Origin: Paenibacillus castaneae
GTDB taxonomy: Bacteria; Bacillota; Bacilli; Paenibacillales; Paenibacillaceae
Length of the DNA stretch: 64,000 bases
Reading direction: 5' to 3'
NCBI RefSeq assembly: GCF_002884445.1
Contig: NZ_KZ614144.1
Coordinates: 3,640,094 to 3,704,093 of the forward strand
How positions within the stretch are numbered: the first letter of the stretch is position 1; each line of letters opens with the position of its first letter. Under the pieces are notes generated by a model that was given only the letters and a program-made list of their open reading frames with translations, had not been told where the DNA came from and searched no databases. Positions 9,076 through 17,727 of this stretch are shown here, piece by piece. The translations under genes and the position numbers were made by a program.

Positions 9076-10482
9076 CTATGAAATAAAAGGTACTAAAACG
9101 ATATCTCCATCCGCATATCGGAAAGAAACACGCTGAGAAGCATCTTTTACAAATCTGGTGTATCTGCCAATAACAATTTTTGTTCCGCCAAAAACAATAC
9201 TGGTCACATCAACCTTCGAGCGATCTGAATCTTCCAATGTTTTTTCAATTTCCAGAATCCGCTCTTTGGTGGCATCATTGTCAATGATTGCTTGGCGCTT
9301 TGTCGCTGTAAGCTTAATCCGTAATTGAAGCTTCTCCGGCGTTAACTGACCGGCTGCTGCCATTTGATCCAATATGGTAAGAGCTTTCTCCGATTTGTCC
9401 ATATTCTCGGCATTTTGCTTCAGCTTCGCTCTAAGCTCGAGCAGCTCGGACCGATATTCTGGATTTACCCCAACTTCAATTGCAGTTGCTGTTGACATCG
9501 AGTTTCCGATGATCCGCGCGCTCACCATATCTCCCGCTTGAACAAGTCCACCGACAATTAGACCTTTAGCACCCGAGCAAACCACATTTTTACCTGCTCT
9601 TACATGTGAATGCATAATGCTTTGGGAAACAAGCACTTCATTGCCTGCTATTACATTCCCATCTTGTATAAAGGAGCATTTAACGTTGCGCCCGGCTTTG
9701 ATGTAGCCTTTATTGCCCGCCATAACCCCTCCGGTTACCTCGACTGAGCCTTCCGATTCAATTTCAGCTCCTTCAACTCCGCCAATAACTCGAATGTCTC
9801 CAGATGCTTTTACTCGAAATCCGCTCAGCACATTGCCGCGTATGACAACCGTACCAACAAAATCAATATTTCCGATACTGTAATCCACGTCCCCGTTAAC
9901 TTCATACACAGGGAATACATTTATTTTTTCTTTCTCAGTTAGCGTAACAAGACCATCGATAGTCGAATACATAGCTGTCTGGTCATCATTCAAGACCACA
10001 TTTTTTCCAATCTTAAATCGAACCTGCTTGCCAAGCTTAGAAGCAAGTTCTTCCCCTGTGACTGTTTTTCCCAAAGGTCCCGGTTGCGGCTCAATCCGTT
10101 CCGCAATCAATTGACCGCGCTTTACATTTTTGAGCTGAACCACTTCTTTAAAATCAACTTTACCGTCTTCCTGTTCAGCAGGGGGCTTATCCTTTTTATT
10201 CATATCATAAATAAGCTTAACATAACCGTCCTTGCCAGGAGCAGGCGGCTCCCCAACGGCTATTAAGGTTTGTTCTTTAAAATAAGCGAGCGGGTTGATG
10301 GCGATTTGGCCTAGCACGTCAGTTCGAAGGCCGTGAACCACCCCTTTGCTGCGCACAAATCTTTCAAGTTCATCACCATTGCAATTAAATTCATCGGATA
10401 CCACACTAAAAGATAAAAAAGCAGACAGCTTGTCAGCTGATATTTGGATCGTTAGGTATGAACCTAATTGTTGATTGTCCAA
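9076..10482 (-). CDS. fapA: FapA family flagellar assembly protein (DUF342)
   Basis: 468 residues. The centre is a run of short beta-strand repeats (GNVLSGFRVKASGDIRVIGG, then EGSVEVTGGVMAGNKGYIKA) typical of the FapA/DUF342 right-handed beta-helix. The C-terminal third contains a coiled coil (ELRAKLKQNAENMDKSEKAL). In Vibrio, FapA affects polar flagellar assembly; the role in Firmicutes is not settled. The start is TTG, strongly supported by GAGGGGGGAG upstream. It follows sigD directly. Confidence 0.85.
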   Translation of the reverse strand: MDNQQLGSYLTIQISADKLSAFLSFSVVSDEFNCNGDELERFVRSKGVVHGLRTDVLGQIAINPLAYFKEQTLIAVGEPPAPGKDGYVKLIYDMNKKDKPPAEQEDGKVDFKEVVQLKNVKRGQLIAERIEPQPGPLGKTVTGEELASKLGKQVRFKIGKNVVLNDDQTAMYSTIDGLVTLTEKEKINVFPVYEVNGDVDYSIGNIDFVGTVVIRGNVLSGFRVKASGDIRVIGGVEGAEIESEGSVEVTGGVMAGNKGYIKAGRNVKCSFIQDGNVIAGNEVLVSQSIMHSHVRAGKNVVCSGAKGLIVGGLVQAGDMVSARIIGNSMSTATAIEVGVNPEYRSELLELRAKLKQNAENMDKSEKALTILDQMAAAGQLTPEKLQLRIKLTATKRQAIIDNDATKERILEIEKTLEDSDRSKVDVTSIVFGGTKIVIGRYTRFVKDASQRVSFRYADGDIVLVPFIS

Positions 10483-10497
10483 TCTACTCCCCCCTCT

Positions 10498-11283
10498 CTA
10501 ATGCTGCATGAGTTGATCTTTATGCTTAGCCAAAGCTCCTCGCAGCCGCAATATGGCTTTCGAATGAAGCTGGGAAATTCTCGATGGTGATAGTGACATC
10601 ACTTCAGCGATCTCACTTAGGGAAAGTTCCTCATAATAAAACAAAGAGACAACGGTACGTTCCTTCTCAGTCAAACGCTCGATGCCTTTAACTAACGATT
10701 CCTTTAAATAAAACTCATGTACTTTGTGATCAGGGTTTTTAGCCTTATCATCGACAAGCAAAGACATTCTCGTCTCAGATTCTTCTTCTCTAATGGGATC
10801 CTCCAAAGAGCATACCGTCGTTACTGCAATATCTTGAAGCATATTTCTGAATTCTTTCTCTGATACTTCTAAATAGCTGCTGATCTCGGTATCCGTGACA
10901 GACCGCATGAACTGCTGTTCTAGATGCTGATAAGCCTCTTCCACTTTCTTCGCCTTCTCGCGAACGGAGCGCGGCACCCAATCTCCTTGCCGCAATCCAT
11001 CAATTATAGCACCACGAATCCGCCAAGAAGCATACGTTTCAAATTGCAAACCGCGGCAATAATCAAATTTCTCAATAGCATCAATGAGACCCATTACACC
11101 ATTGCTGGCAAGATCGTCTTTAATTACATTTTTGGGCAAGCCTATCGCCATGCGGTTTGTGACATAATCAACAAGCGGTAAATACTGCTCAATAAGCTTC
11201 TTTTTCGCTTCCAAATCACCATGTTCTCTCCAGGCTTGCCACATATGGATGTTTGTCAAATGAGGCGTTTTCTGCTCAGTCAT
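10498..11283 (-). CDS. sigD: Flagellar sigma factor SigD (FliA/WhiG family)
   Basis: Sigma-28-type factor that directs transcription of late flagellar, chemotaxis and autolysin genes. Region 2 (DDLASNGVMGLIDAIEKFDY) and the block WRIRGAIIDGLRQGDWVPRS, unique to the FliA/WhiG group, are present. Region 4 ends with the helix-turn-helix LSLSEIAEVMSLSPSRISQL. 261 residues. ATG with AGGAGAG upstream. Its place near the 3' end of a very long operon is the same as in B. subtilis, where it makes sigD levels sensitive to operon transcription. Confidence 0.95.
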   Translation of the reverse strand: MTEQKTPHLTNIHMWQAWREHGDLEAKKKLIEQYLPLVDYVTNRMAIGLPKNVIKDDLASNGVMGLIDAIEKFDYCRGLQFETYASWRIRGAIIDGLRQGDWVPRSVREKAKKVEEAYQHLEQQFMRSVTDTEISSYLEVSEKEFRNMLQDIAVTTVCSLEDPIREEESETRMSLLVDDKAKNPDHKVHEFYLKESLVKGIERLTEKERTVVSLFYYEELSLSEIAEVMSLSPSRISQLHSKAILRLRGALAKHKDQLMQH

Positions 11284-11287
11284 CGAC

Positions 11288-11719
11288 TCACTCTCCTGTC
11301 AGGTGACGAATGGCTTTAACCAATTCCTCAGGCTGTGTATTTTTTTGAGATAACAATTGAGGAGGATTTAACGGTTTAAAAGACTCTGCTTCCTTCGCTT
11401 GGCCGGTTTGAGCAGCTGTTCCCTCCTGCAGCTGTGATTTCAACATTTGGTTTAAATCATCAGTCTCATCCGGTGTCAGCATATCAAGCTGTGTGCCTTT
11501 GCCTTCATCGCTCTCCTCCGGTTCACCGTGCAGAACGGGAGGCTGAAGAATATAGGACAATACTGCCCGCGCACCATAAGCAAGAACAAAAAAAGCGATG
11601 AAAGCATACATACTTCTAAGCAGCATAATCGTGATCGGATTGTTTCCGATTGAGAATGCTACCGTAAGCAAGGTGCCGATAAATCCAAATACGACATTCC
11701 ATCGCCATGTTCCTAGCAT
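11288..11719 (-). CDS. Small membrane protein between cheD and sigD, function unknown
   Basis: 143 residues. Two hydrophobic segments at the N-terminus (VVFGFIGTLLTVAFSIG and SMYAFIAFFVLAYGARAVL) are followed by an acidic cytoplasm-like tail of about 80 residues rich in Glu, Gln and Pro, ending in PEELVKAIRHLTGE. The frame opens 17 codons earlier, but AAGGAG seven bases before the ATG at 11719 decides the start; the cheD stop lies one base away. No family recognised. Operon position suggests a motility role. Confidence 0.65.
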   Translation of the reverse strand: MLGTWRWNVVFGFIGTLLTVAFSIGNNPITIMLLRSMYAFIAFFVLAYGARAVLSYILQPPVLHGEPEESDEGKGTQLDMLTPDETDDLNQMLKSQLQEGTAAQTGQAKEAESFKPLNPPQLLSQKNTQPEELVKAIRHLTGE

Positions 11720-11720
11720 A

Positions 11721-12215
11721 TCAAATCTCCTTTGTGCCAAACTGCACGCTTCTAATAGAAAGCATGCCATTAATACTATCGAACTCTATCGTGCGACCAA
11801 AATTCCCGCCTGTATCCTGAGAAAGAATAGGTATTCTAAATCGATTCAACATCACGATGCAGGATTCAACATTGCGCGGCCCGATTCTTAATGAATCCGA
11901 TTGGCCAGACATCGCAAACATTTGAGCGCCGCCGGCCATTTTTGCTTTCATTCGCTCCACATAGGCGCCAGCTTTAATCATGCGTTCAATTAGCTCAGGA
12001 ATTGCAGTATCCGCATATTTTGCCAAATTAATATTGGTCTCACGGGCAATTTCTGAAGACGGGAGCATCATATGTGCCATACCGGCAACTCGTCGTATCG
12101 GATCATACAATGCAAGTCCGACACACGAGCCTAAACCGGTCGTTTTGAGTACAGCTCCATCAGTTGCGATATTCAAATCTGCCATGCCTACCTTGACCAA
12201 GTTTTGTTCTATCAT
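11721..12215 (-). CDS. cheD: Chemoreceptor glutamine deamidase CheD
   Basis: Deamidates glutamines on chemoreceptors and, in B. subtilis, binds CheC to stimulate its phosphatase. The catalytic Cys and His are C31 in TTGLGSCVGLALYDP and H48 in AGMAHMMLP. 164 residues, standard. The ATG overlaps the cheC stop by four bases (ATGA), so the two partners are translationally coupled. Confidence 0.95.
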   Translation of the reverse strand: MIEQNLVKVGMADLNIATDGAVLKTTGLGSCVGLALYDPIRRVAGMAHMMLPSSEIARETNINLAKYADTAIPELIERMIKAGAYVERMKAKMAGGAQMFAMSGQSDSLRIGPRNVESCIVMLNRFRIPILSQDTGGNFGRTIEFDSINGMLSIRSVQFGTKEI

Positions 12216-12832
12216 TCGCTAACGACTCCCAAAGCCCGGAATATCTTTTGAAACGACTCTGGATCAGGGATAAGGAAAAAGTGTCCTTCCAGCGATTGGC
12301 AGTCTTCCAAAAAGGTTGTTTCAATCAATAGAGCAGAATCGCCCATCTCGCCATATTGCATCAAACCATAGCTGAGAATGGCTCCGGCCATGTCTACTGC
12401 AATAGCAGGAACAGAAGGCGCCATTAGCAGATGGGTGAAATCTGCTAGCGAGGATAAGTAGGAACCTGCTAATATATTTCCGATTTCACAAAGCGCAGAC
12501 AACTCCATTTCGGAGTAACCATGCTGCTCTTCTGCATCCATGGATAATAATTGACGCAAAAGCCGTCTAGCAGATTGTTCTTCTATAATAAAGAACATAT
12601 TGCCTGGTGCTTCTCCCTCTACCCGAAGAAACACCGCTATGACAATCTGCTCTGATCCGCCGACCCGTTCAGCAATTTCTTCAAACGGCAGAAGGCTTAC
12701 TTTCGGAACAGCCATATCGACTGGCTTATCCAACAAGCGTGATAAAGCTGTTGCTGCATTTCCTGCACCAATGTTACCGACTTCTTTTAGAACATCTAAT
12801 TCAAATGCCTCAAATCGACTGAATAGACTCAC
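12212..12832 (-). CDS. cheC: CheY-phosphate phosphatase CheC
   Basis: Removes phosphate from CheY-P as part of the CheC-CheD-CheY adaptation loop. Both active-site Glu-x2-Asn motifs are intact: E17-N20 in KEVGNIGAGNAATALS and E116-N119 in CEIGNILAGSYLSSL. 206 residues. GTG start with GAGG eight bases upstream. It sits between cheW and cheD with minimal spacing. Confidence 0.95.
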   Translation of the reverse strand: MSLFSRFEAFELDVLKEVGNIGAGNAATALSRLLDKPVDMAVPKVSLLPFEEIAERVGGSEQIVIAVFLRVEGEAPGNMFFIIEEQSARRLLRQLLSMDAEEQHGYSEMELSALCEIGNILAGSYLSSLADFTHLLMAPSVPAIAVDMAGAILSYGLMQYGEMGDSALLIETTFLEDCQSLEGHFFLIPDPESFQKIFRALGVVSE

Positions 12833-12835
12833 TTG

Positions 12836-13297
12836 CTATACCTCAAGCTGTTCTAATTGAATGATTTCATTCTTGTTTAAAACTTCGGACAAGTTAAGCA
12901 TGATGAGAAGTCGACCTTCACCAAGCTTAGCTATCCCTCTTAAATATTTTGCTTTAATTCCTCCCACGATTTCTGGAGGCAAATCAATCGTATCCGTATC
13001 GATATCAATAACATCATTGGCGGAATCAACAATGAAGCCCACTTCGAGATCTTCTACAGCAACAACAATAATTCTGGAGTTTTCTGTAGTAGTCGTTTCC
13101 GATAGATTGAAACGGCCGCGCAAATCGATAACTGGAACAACTAAACCGCGTAAATTAATTACGCCCTTGATAAAAGCTGCTGTCTTCGGCACGCGTGTAA
13201 TTGGAGATAATCTTTCAATTGTACGAACCTTATCGACCTCAATACCGTACTCTTCGTTGCCAAGCGCGAACACGATTACCTTTAATTCTTCTCCCAT
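12836..13297 (-). CDS. cheW: Chemotaxis coupling protein CheW
   Basis: Adaptor linking chemoreceptors to the kinase CheA. A single CheW domain fills the 153 residues: KVIVFALGNEEYGIEVDKVR, FIKGVINLRGLVVPVIDLRG and VGFIVDSANDVIDI are the usual blocks. ATG with AAGGAGG upstream. It lies between cheA and cheC. Confidence 0.97.
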   Translation of the reverse strand: MGEELKVIVFALGNEEYGIEVDKVRTIERLSPITRVPKTAAFIKGVINLRGLVVPVIDLRGRFNLSETTTTENSRIIVVAVEDLEVGFIVDSANDVIDIDTDTIDLPPEIVGGIKAKYLRGIAKLGEGRLLIMLNLSEVLNKNEIIQLEQLEV

Positions 13298-13310
13298 TGT
13301 AAAAACCTCC

Positions 13311-15419
13311 TTATTTGATCAGTGCATTCGGATCAATTATCAATGCGACATAGCCATCGCCAAGTATTGTAGCGCCAGAAATCGCTTTAACATTTGTTAA
13401 ATATTTGCCTAATGTTTTCAATACGATTTCACTTTGTCCAATAAACTCATCGACCATCACGGCTGCCCATTTCTCGCCTTTGCGAACAACAACAATTTCC
13501 GTTTCTTGTTCATCATTTTCATTGAAATCCGGAGAATCGAGCACACGACTCAGAGAGACCAATGGGATAATTGTGTTTCTAAACTCAACCATTTGATTGC
13601 CATGCACATTTAAAATTTGCTCCTTGCGTATAATACCTGTCTCCACGATTGATGTAAGAGGTATTGCATACTTCTCTGAGCCCAGCTTAATGAGCATTGC
13701 TGAAATAATCGATAATGTGAGTGGAAGCTGAACGGAAAACTTTGTACCTTTTCCATATGCAGAATTGATCGTTACATTTCCGCCTAAGGAAGAAATCTTG
13801 GTCCGCACAACATCGAGGCCAACGCCGCGTCCAGATATATCCGATATTTTATCGGCTGTACTGAAACCAGCTGCAAATATAAGCATATTGATCTCGTCAT
13901 CCGTAAGTCCTTTTGCTTGCTCTTCCGTTACTACTCCATTCTTAATCGCGGTCTTAAGCACCCGCTCATGATGAATGCCTCGTCCATCTTCTTCTACTTC
14001 AATAAACACATGGTTGCCGCTATGATATGCTCTTAAATTAATAGTACCCACTTCTGGTTTTCCTGCAGCAATGCGCTCATCAACCGTTTCAATACCATGG
14101 TCAACAGAATTGCGCAGTAAATGCACAAGCGGATCACCAATTTCATCAATTACGGTTCTGTCAAGCTCTGTGTCTGCGCCCGTAATGACTAGATCGATCT
14201 TTTTATCCAATGATTTAGCCAAATCTCTAATCATCCGCGGGAAGCGATTGAATACAGAATCTACCGGCACCATGCGCAGCTTAAGTACTATACTTTGCAA
14301 ATCTGAGCTCACTCTTGTCATATGCTCAACCGTTTCAGTCAAATCTGTACGTTTGATTTCACTCGACAGCTGTTCCAGTCTTACACGGTCGATAAGCAGC
14401 TCGCTAAACAGATTCATTAATGTATCCAGCCGCTCAATATCCACTCGGATTGTTCTGGACACATTAGCAGACTGCCCTTGTGCTGCTGGAGTTGTAGATG
14501 CAGTGGATGCAGCAGGTGCAGCTGAAGCAGATTTGCCTTTATCATGAATTACTTCTGGAGCCTTTTCTTCCTTAATAATAGATGTGGAAGGCGTATCCAT
14601 AACCTCGGCTGACGCAGCTGCGTAAGATGTGCTTAGTACGGCTACCGATTCAGCATCCAGTAGAGTTACCACAGCAGATTCAATTTCCGAAATATTTGTA
14701 AGCTGATCTCTCAGTTCATCCTGTGTCAAACGACAAATGGTAAATACGGAGAAAGAGAAATCAAACTTATCTTGCTCAATATCTTGCGCAGACGGATTGG
14801 ACTTAATAATCTCCCCGTTTCGCTCCAGCAAGTCGAAGACCATGTATGCACGAACTGCTTTCAATAGGCAGCTCTCGCGGATGGATATTTGAACATGGTA
14901 GACGCTATGTCCGCCTTCTATAGATTGCAGCAATATTGAAGATTGGAACTCGTCCAGCAGCATCTCCCCTGATGCGCTTGACGATGCAGCAGGTACTTTT
15001 GCTGCTGCCGGAGCTTTAGAAACGTTATCTGCCGCATAATCACTTTTCAAAATGATTTGCAAAGATGATATGATCGTCGTGACGTCAGCTTTACCTGTAC
15101 CTCCGCCAACGATATCCTGAACCATTGCCTCAAGAGCATCAAGTCCCTTAAATAACGTATCAAATATAAAGCTGTCCATTTGGAGCTTGCTATTTCGAAC
15201 GAGATCAAGCACATTCTCCATCTCATGAGTGAGCGATGCCAAATCCTCATAGCCCATTGTTGCGGACATTCCTTTCAACGTATGAGCGGAACGGAATATG
15301 GATTGAACAATACTTAATTCCTCAGGTTCGCTTTCCAGCCGCAGTAAATTTTCATTTAATGATTGCAGATGATCATTTGATTCATCGATAAACATTGATA
15401 AATAGGCATTCATATCCAT
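13311..15419 (-). CDS. cheA: Chemotaxis histidine kinase CheA
   Basis: 702 residues with the full P1-P5 order. P1: phosphorylated His46 in SAHTLKGMSATMGYEDL. P2: CheY/CheB-binding region around 150-260, followed by an Ala/Pro/Ser linker. P3: dimerisation helices near 320-400. P4: kinase ATPase with HLLRNSVDHGIET, EDDGRGIHHERV-type and GRGVGLDVV motifs. P5: CheW-like C-terminus. ATG with AGGAGG upstream. Two tightly placed genes, cheB before and cheW after, complete the phosphorelay. Confidence 0.97.
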   Translation of the reverse strand: MDMNAYLSMFIDESNDHLQSLNENLLRLESEPEELSIVQSIFRSAHTLKGMSATMGYEDLASLTHEMENVLDLVRNSKLQMDSFIFDTLFKGLDALEAMVQDIVGGGTGKADVTTIISSLQIILKSDYAADNVSKAPAAAKVPAASSSASGEMLLDEFQSSILLQSIEGGHSVYHVQISIRESCLLKAVRAYMVFDLLERNGEIIKSNPSAQDIEQDKFDFSFSVFTICRLTQDELRDQLTNISEIESAVVTLLDAESVAVLSTSYAAASAEVMDTPSTSIIKEEKAPEVIHDKGKSASAAPAASTASTTPAAQGQSANVSRTIRVDIERLDTLMNLFSELLIDRVRLEQLSSEIKRTDLTETVEHMTRVSSDLQSIVLKLRMVPVDSVFNRFPRMIRDLAKSLDKKIDLVITGADTELDRTVIDEIGDPLVHLLRNSVDHGIETVDERIAAGKPEVGTINLRAYHSGNHVFIEVEEDGRGIHHERVLKTAIKNGVVTEEQAKGLTDDEINMLIFAAGFSTADKISDISGRGVGLDVVRTKISSLGGNVTINSAYGKGTKFSVQLPLTLSIISAMLIKLGSEKYAIPLTSIVETGIIRKEQILNVHGNQMVEFRNTIIPLVSLSRVLDSPDFNENDEQETEIVVVRKGEKWAAVMVDEFIGQSEIVLKTLGKYLTNVKAISGATILGDGYVALIIDPNALIK

Positions 15420-15463
15420 TTCTTAGCACCTCCTGTTAGTATGGTTAATCCATTCAAACCTAT

Positions 15464-16831
15464 TTATTTCAACATAGCTTGCACTAATTGTGCAGCAATG
15501 TGTTGCAACGGCAATACTTTTTCAATTGACACAGCTTCAATCGCAGATCGTGGCATACCGAATACGACACAAGTTTCTTCCGCTTCAGCAATAGTGGAAT
15601 CAACTCCGCTATCGATTAGCTGCTTCAAACCCTTTGTCCCATCACTGCCCATACCCGTCATGATTACAGCATGTCGCTTCAGCTCGCGGAACGCGGTCAT
15701 TGATTCAAATAACACGTCAACGGATGGACGATGGCCATTTCGCTGCGGCTGCTCGGTTAACAGAATATAATAACCAGCTGAATCCTTTGCAAGTTCCATA
15801 TGATGACCGCCTGGTGCCAGGTATACGACTCCTGCCAACACTCTATCTCCCTGCTCCGCTTCAACGACATGCAGAGCACTGAAGCTATCAAGACGCTGAG
15901 CTAGCGATTTAGTAAACTTAGGCGGCATATGCTGTACGATGAGTACAGGTGCAGGAAAATCGGCTGGCAGTGAACTGATCACCTCATGAAGTGCCCTCGG
16001 TCCACCGGTCGATGTACCAATTGCTACGATATGCCGGAATGTTGAGACAGTTCCGCTTCGCTTCTGCTTTATGTCAGGCGGAGCTGAGTCTGCTTTTTGC
16101 TGCTTTCCATTATCCTTTTCGTTCACTTCCAACGCTCTTCGAGCGGAAAGTGCGGTATTTGGATTTATTGGAGCTCTTTGTCCAAACTGAATTCCTTTTG
16201 GTTTTGTATGTAAAGGGGGGACCGCCTGCGACTTAGGCTGCTTGTCAGCTGCTCTCGATGGACGAGATTTCACTCGATCCTTATCTAAATGAGCTGACGG
16301 TGCTTTAAGCGGCTCCACTTGATTTAACTGCTGCTGCTCAATTGCTATGCGTTTGAATGGTTTGCTTGCCTTGACACCTGCCGCTGGTCTCTCCGTTTTC
16401 TCGTCTATCGCAATAACAGGCTGATAACGCCTAGTCAATACCGCTATTCGCAGTTTCTCAATCAATAGTTCTCCAACCTGATGTATATCATTGGATACCG
16501 CGCTGGACGGTTTACGAATAAAATCAAAAGCACCGAATTGCAGCGCTTTAATCGTCTCCCGCGTGTTGTCCTCGCTAATGCCGGACAGCATAATAATTGG
16601 AATAGGATTACTGTCCATTATGCGCTGTAGTGCTTCTATTCCGTTCATTTCGGGCATCTCTAGATCCAAGGTTACTGCATCAGGCTTTAGCTCATTAACT
16701 GCTGCAATCGCCTCAAGACCGTTTCTTGCCGTTCCCACAATTGTGAATTGTGGATCTCGAACGATTAAATCACTAATAATTTTCCGCATAAAACCAGAAT
16801 CATCAACTACCAGTACGCGATAAGGAGCCAT
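15464..16831 (-). CDS. cheB: Protein-glutamate methylesterase CheB with unusually long linker
   Basis: Response regulator that removes methyl groups from chemoreceptors. The receiver domain (1-120) carries phospho-acceptor D56. The methylesterase domain starts near residue 265, with catalytic S274 (GTSTGGPRAL), H301 (QHMPP) and D397 (GMGSDGTKG). The protein has 455 residues; the family is usually about 350. The excess is a roughly 140-residue Lys/Gln/Pro-rich linker between the domains. ATG with GGAGG upstream. It lies between flhG and cheA. Confidence 0.95.
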   Translation of the reverse strand: MAPYRVLVVDDSGFMRKIISDLIVRDPQFTIVGTARNGLEAIAAVNELKPDAVTLDLEMPEMNGIEALQRIMDSNPIPIIMLSGISEDNTRETIKALQFGAFDFIRKPSSAVSNDIHQVGELLIEKLRIAVLTRRYQPVIAIDEKTERPAAGVKASKPFKRIAIEQQQLNQVEPLKAPSAHLDKDRVKSRPSRAADKQPKSQAVPPLHTKPKGIQFGQRAPINPNTALSARRALEVNEKDNGKQQKADSAPPDIKQKRSGTVSTFRHIVAIGTSTGGPRALHEVISSLPADFPAPVLIVQHMPPKFTKSLAQRLDSFSALHVVEAEQGDRVLAGVVYLAPGGHHMELAKDSAGYYILLTEQPQRNGHRPSVDVLFESMTAFRELKRHAVIMTGMGSDGTKGLKQLIDSGVDSTIAEAEETCVVFGMPRSAIEAVSIEKVLPLQHIAAQLVQAMLK

Positions 16832-16857
16832 TCCTTTCCCTCCTCCGTCTCAAAGGA

Positions 16858-17727
16858 TTATCTTGAAAGCCTGAACATTTTATGCAAAAATCCTTTGACT
16901 CCGCTGCTTACTGCATGTCTTTCAGGAATTTCGAGAAATTGCTTGGCAATTTTCTCAATTGCAAGAGCTGCATCGCAGCCTGGATAGCCGACCGTGAACG
17001 GTACTTGACGTTTAACAGCTTTAGATACATGAGGATCATCTGGAACAATTCCTAATGATGGCAGCTCCAATTGAAGGAACTGTTCCGCTACTAAGCTTAT
17101 TTTGTCAGCTGTCTGCTTACCTTCACGATAATCAGTTGCCCGATTAACAATTAATTTGAATTGCACATCCACATCCATAGCTTTTACCATCTTAATGAGT
17201 GCATAAGCATCAGTTATCGAAGTAGGCTCGGGCGTCGTGACCACTATAGTTTCTTCGGCTGCAGTAATGAATTTCACCGTTTCCTTTGAAAGACCGGCAC
17301 CTGTATCAAATAAAATTACATCATACTTGCCGTGGAGCTTGCTTATTTCCTGTGCAAATCCATCAAGCTGCTCAGCGGACAACTCCAGCAGGTCCTTAAA
17401 ACCAGAGCCCCCAGCAATGAAGTTAAGCCCTTCCGGACCTTCCTGTACAATATCCCAAATCGTTTTTTCCTGTTTGAGCAAATGGTACAAATTATAAGAA
17501 GAACTAATCCCCATGAGCACATCAATGTTTGCCATTCCGATATCCGCATCAAATACGAGCACTTTCTTGCCAAGACGTTGAAGAGCTAATGCGAAGTTGA
17601 GGCTGAAATTTGATTTGCCAACCCCGCCTTTTCCGCTTGTTACGGTAACTACACGTGTGATGCGTCCTTCTTCTAGCAGCTCTTGCTGTTTCACTAGATT
17701 TCTTAATGCTTCAGCTTGGTCATTCAT
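16858..17727 (-). CDS. flhG: Flagellum number/placement ATPase FlhG (YlxH)
   Basis: MinD/ParA-type ATPase that works with FlhF to set flagellar position and number. The deviant Walker A VTSGKGGVGKSNFSLNFALA is at about residues 28-47, and VFDADIGMANIDVLMG is the ParA Walker A' region. 289 residues. The ATG overlaps the flhF stop by four bases, showing coupling between the partners. Confidence 0.93.
   Translation of the reverse strand: MNDQAEALRNLVKQQELLEEGRITRVVTVTSGKGGVGKSNFSLNFALALQRLGKKVLVFDADIGMANIDVLMGISSSYNLYHLLKQEKTIWDIVQEGPEGLNFIAGGSGFKDLLELSAEQLDGFAQEISKLHGKYDVILFDTGAGLSKETVKFITAAEETIVVTTPEPTSITDAYALIKMVKAMDVDVQFKLIVNRATDYREGKQTADKISLVAEQFLQLELPSLGIVPDDPHVSKAVKRQVPFTVGYPGCDAALAIEKIAKQFLEIPERHAVSSGVKGFLHKMFRLSR

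Noticed and set aside
12861..13400. A 179-codon plus-strand frame opposite cheW
   Set aside because: Complement of the cheW coding sequence; Ser/Thr-rich composition typical of antisense frames, no ribosome binding site.
14071..14547. A 158-codon plus-strand frame opposite cheA
   Set aside because: Antisense shadow of the cheA kinase and dimerisation region with repetitive Ser composition.
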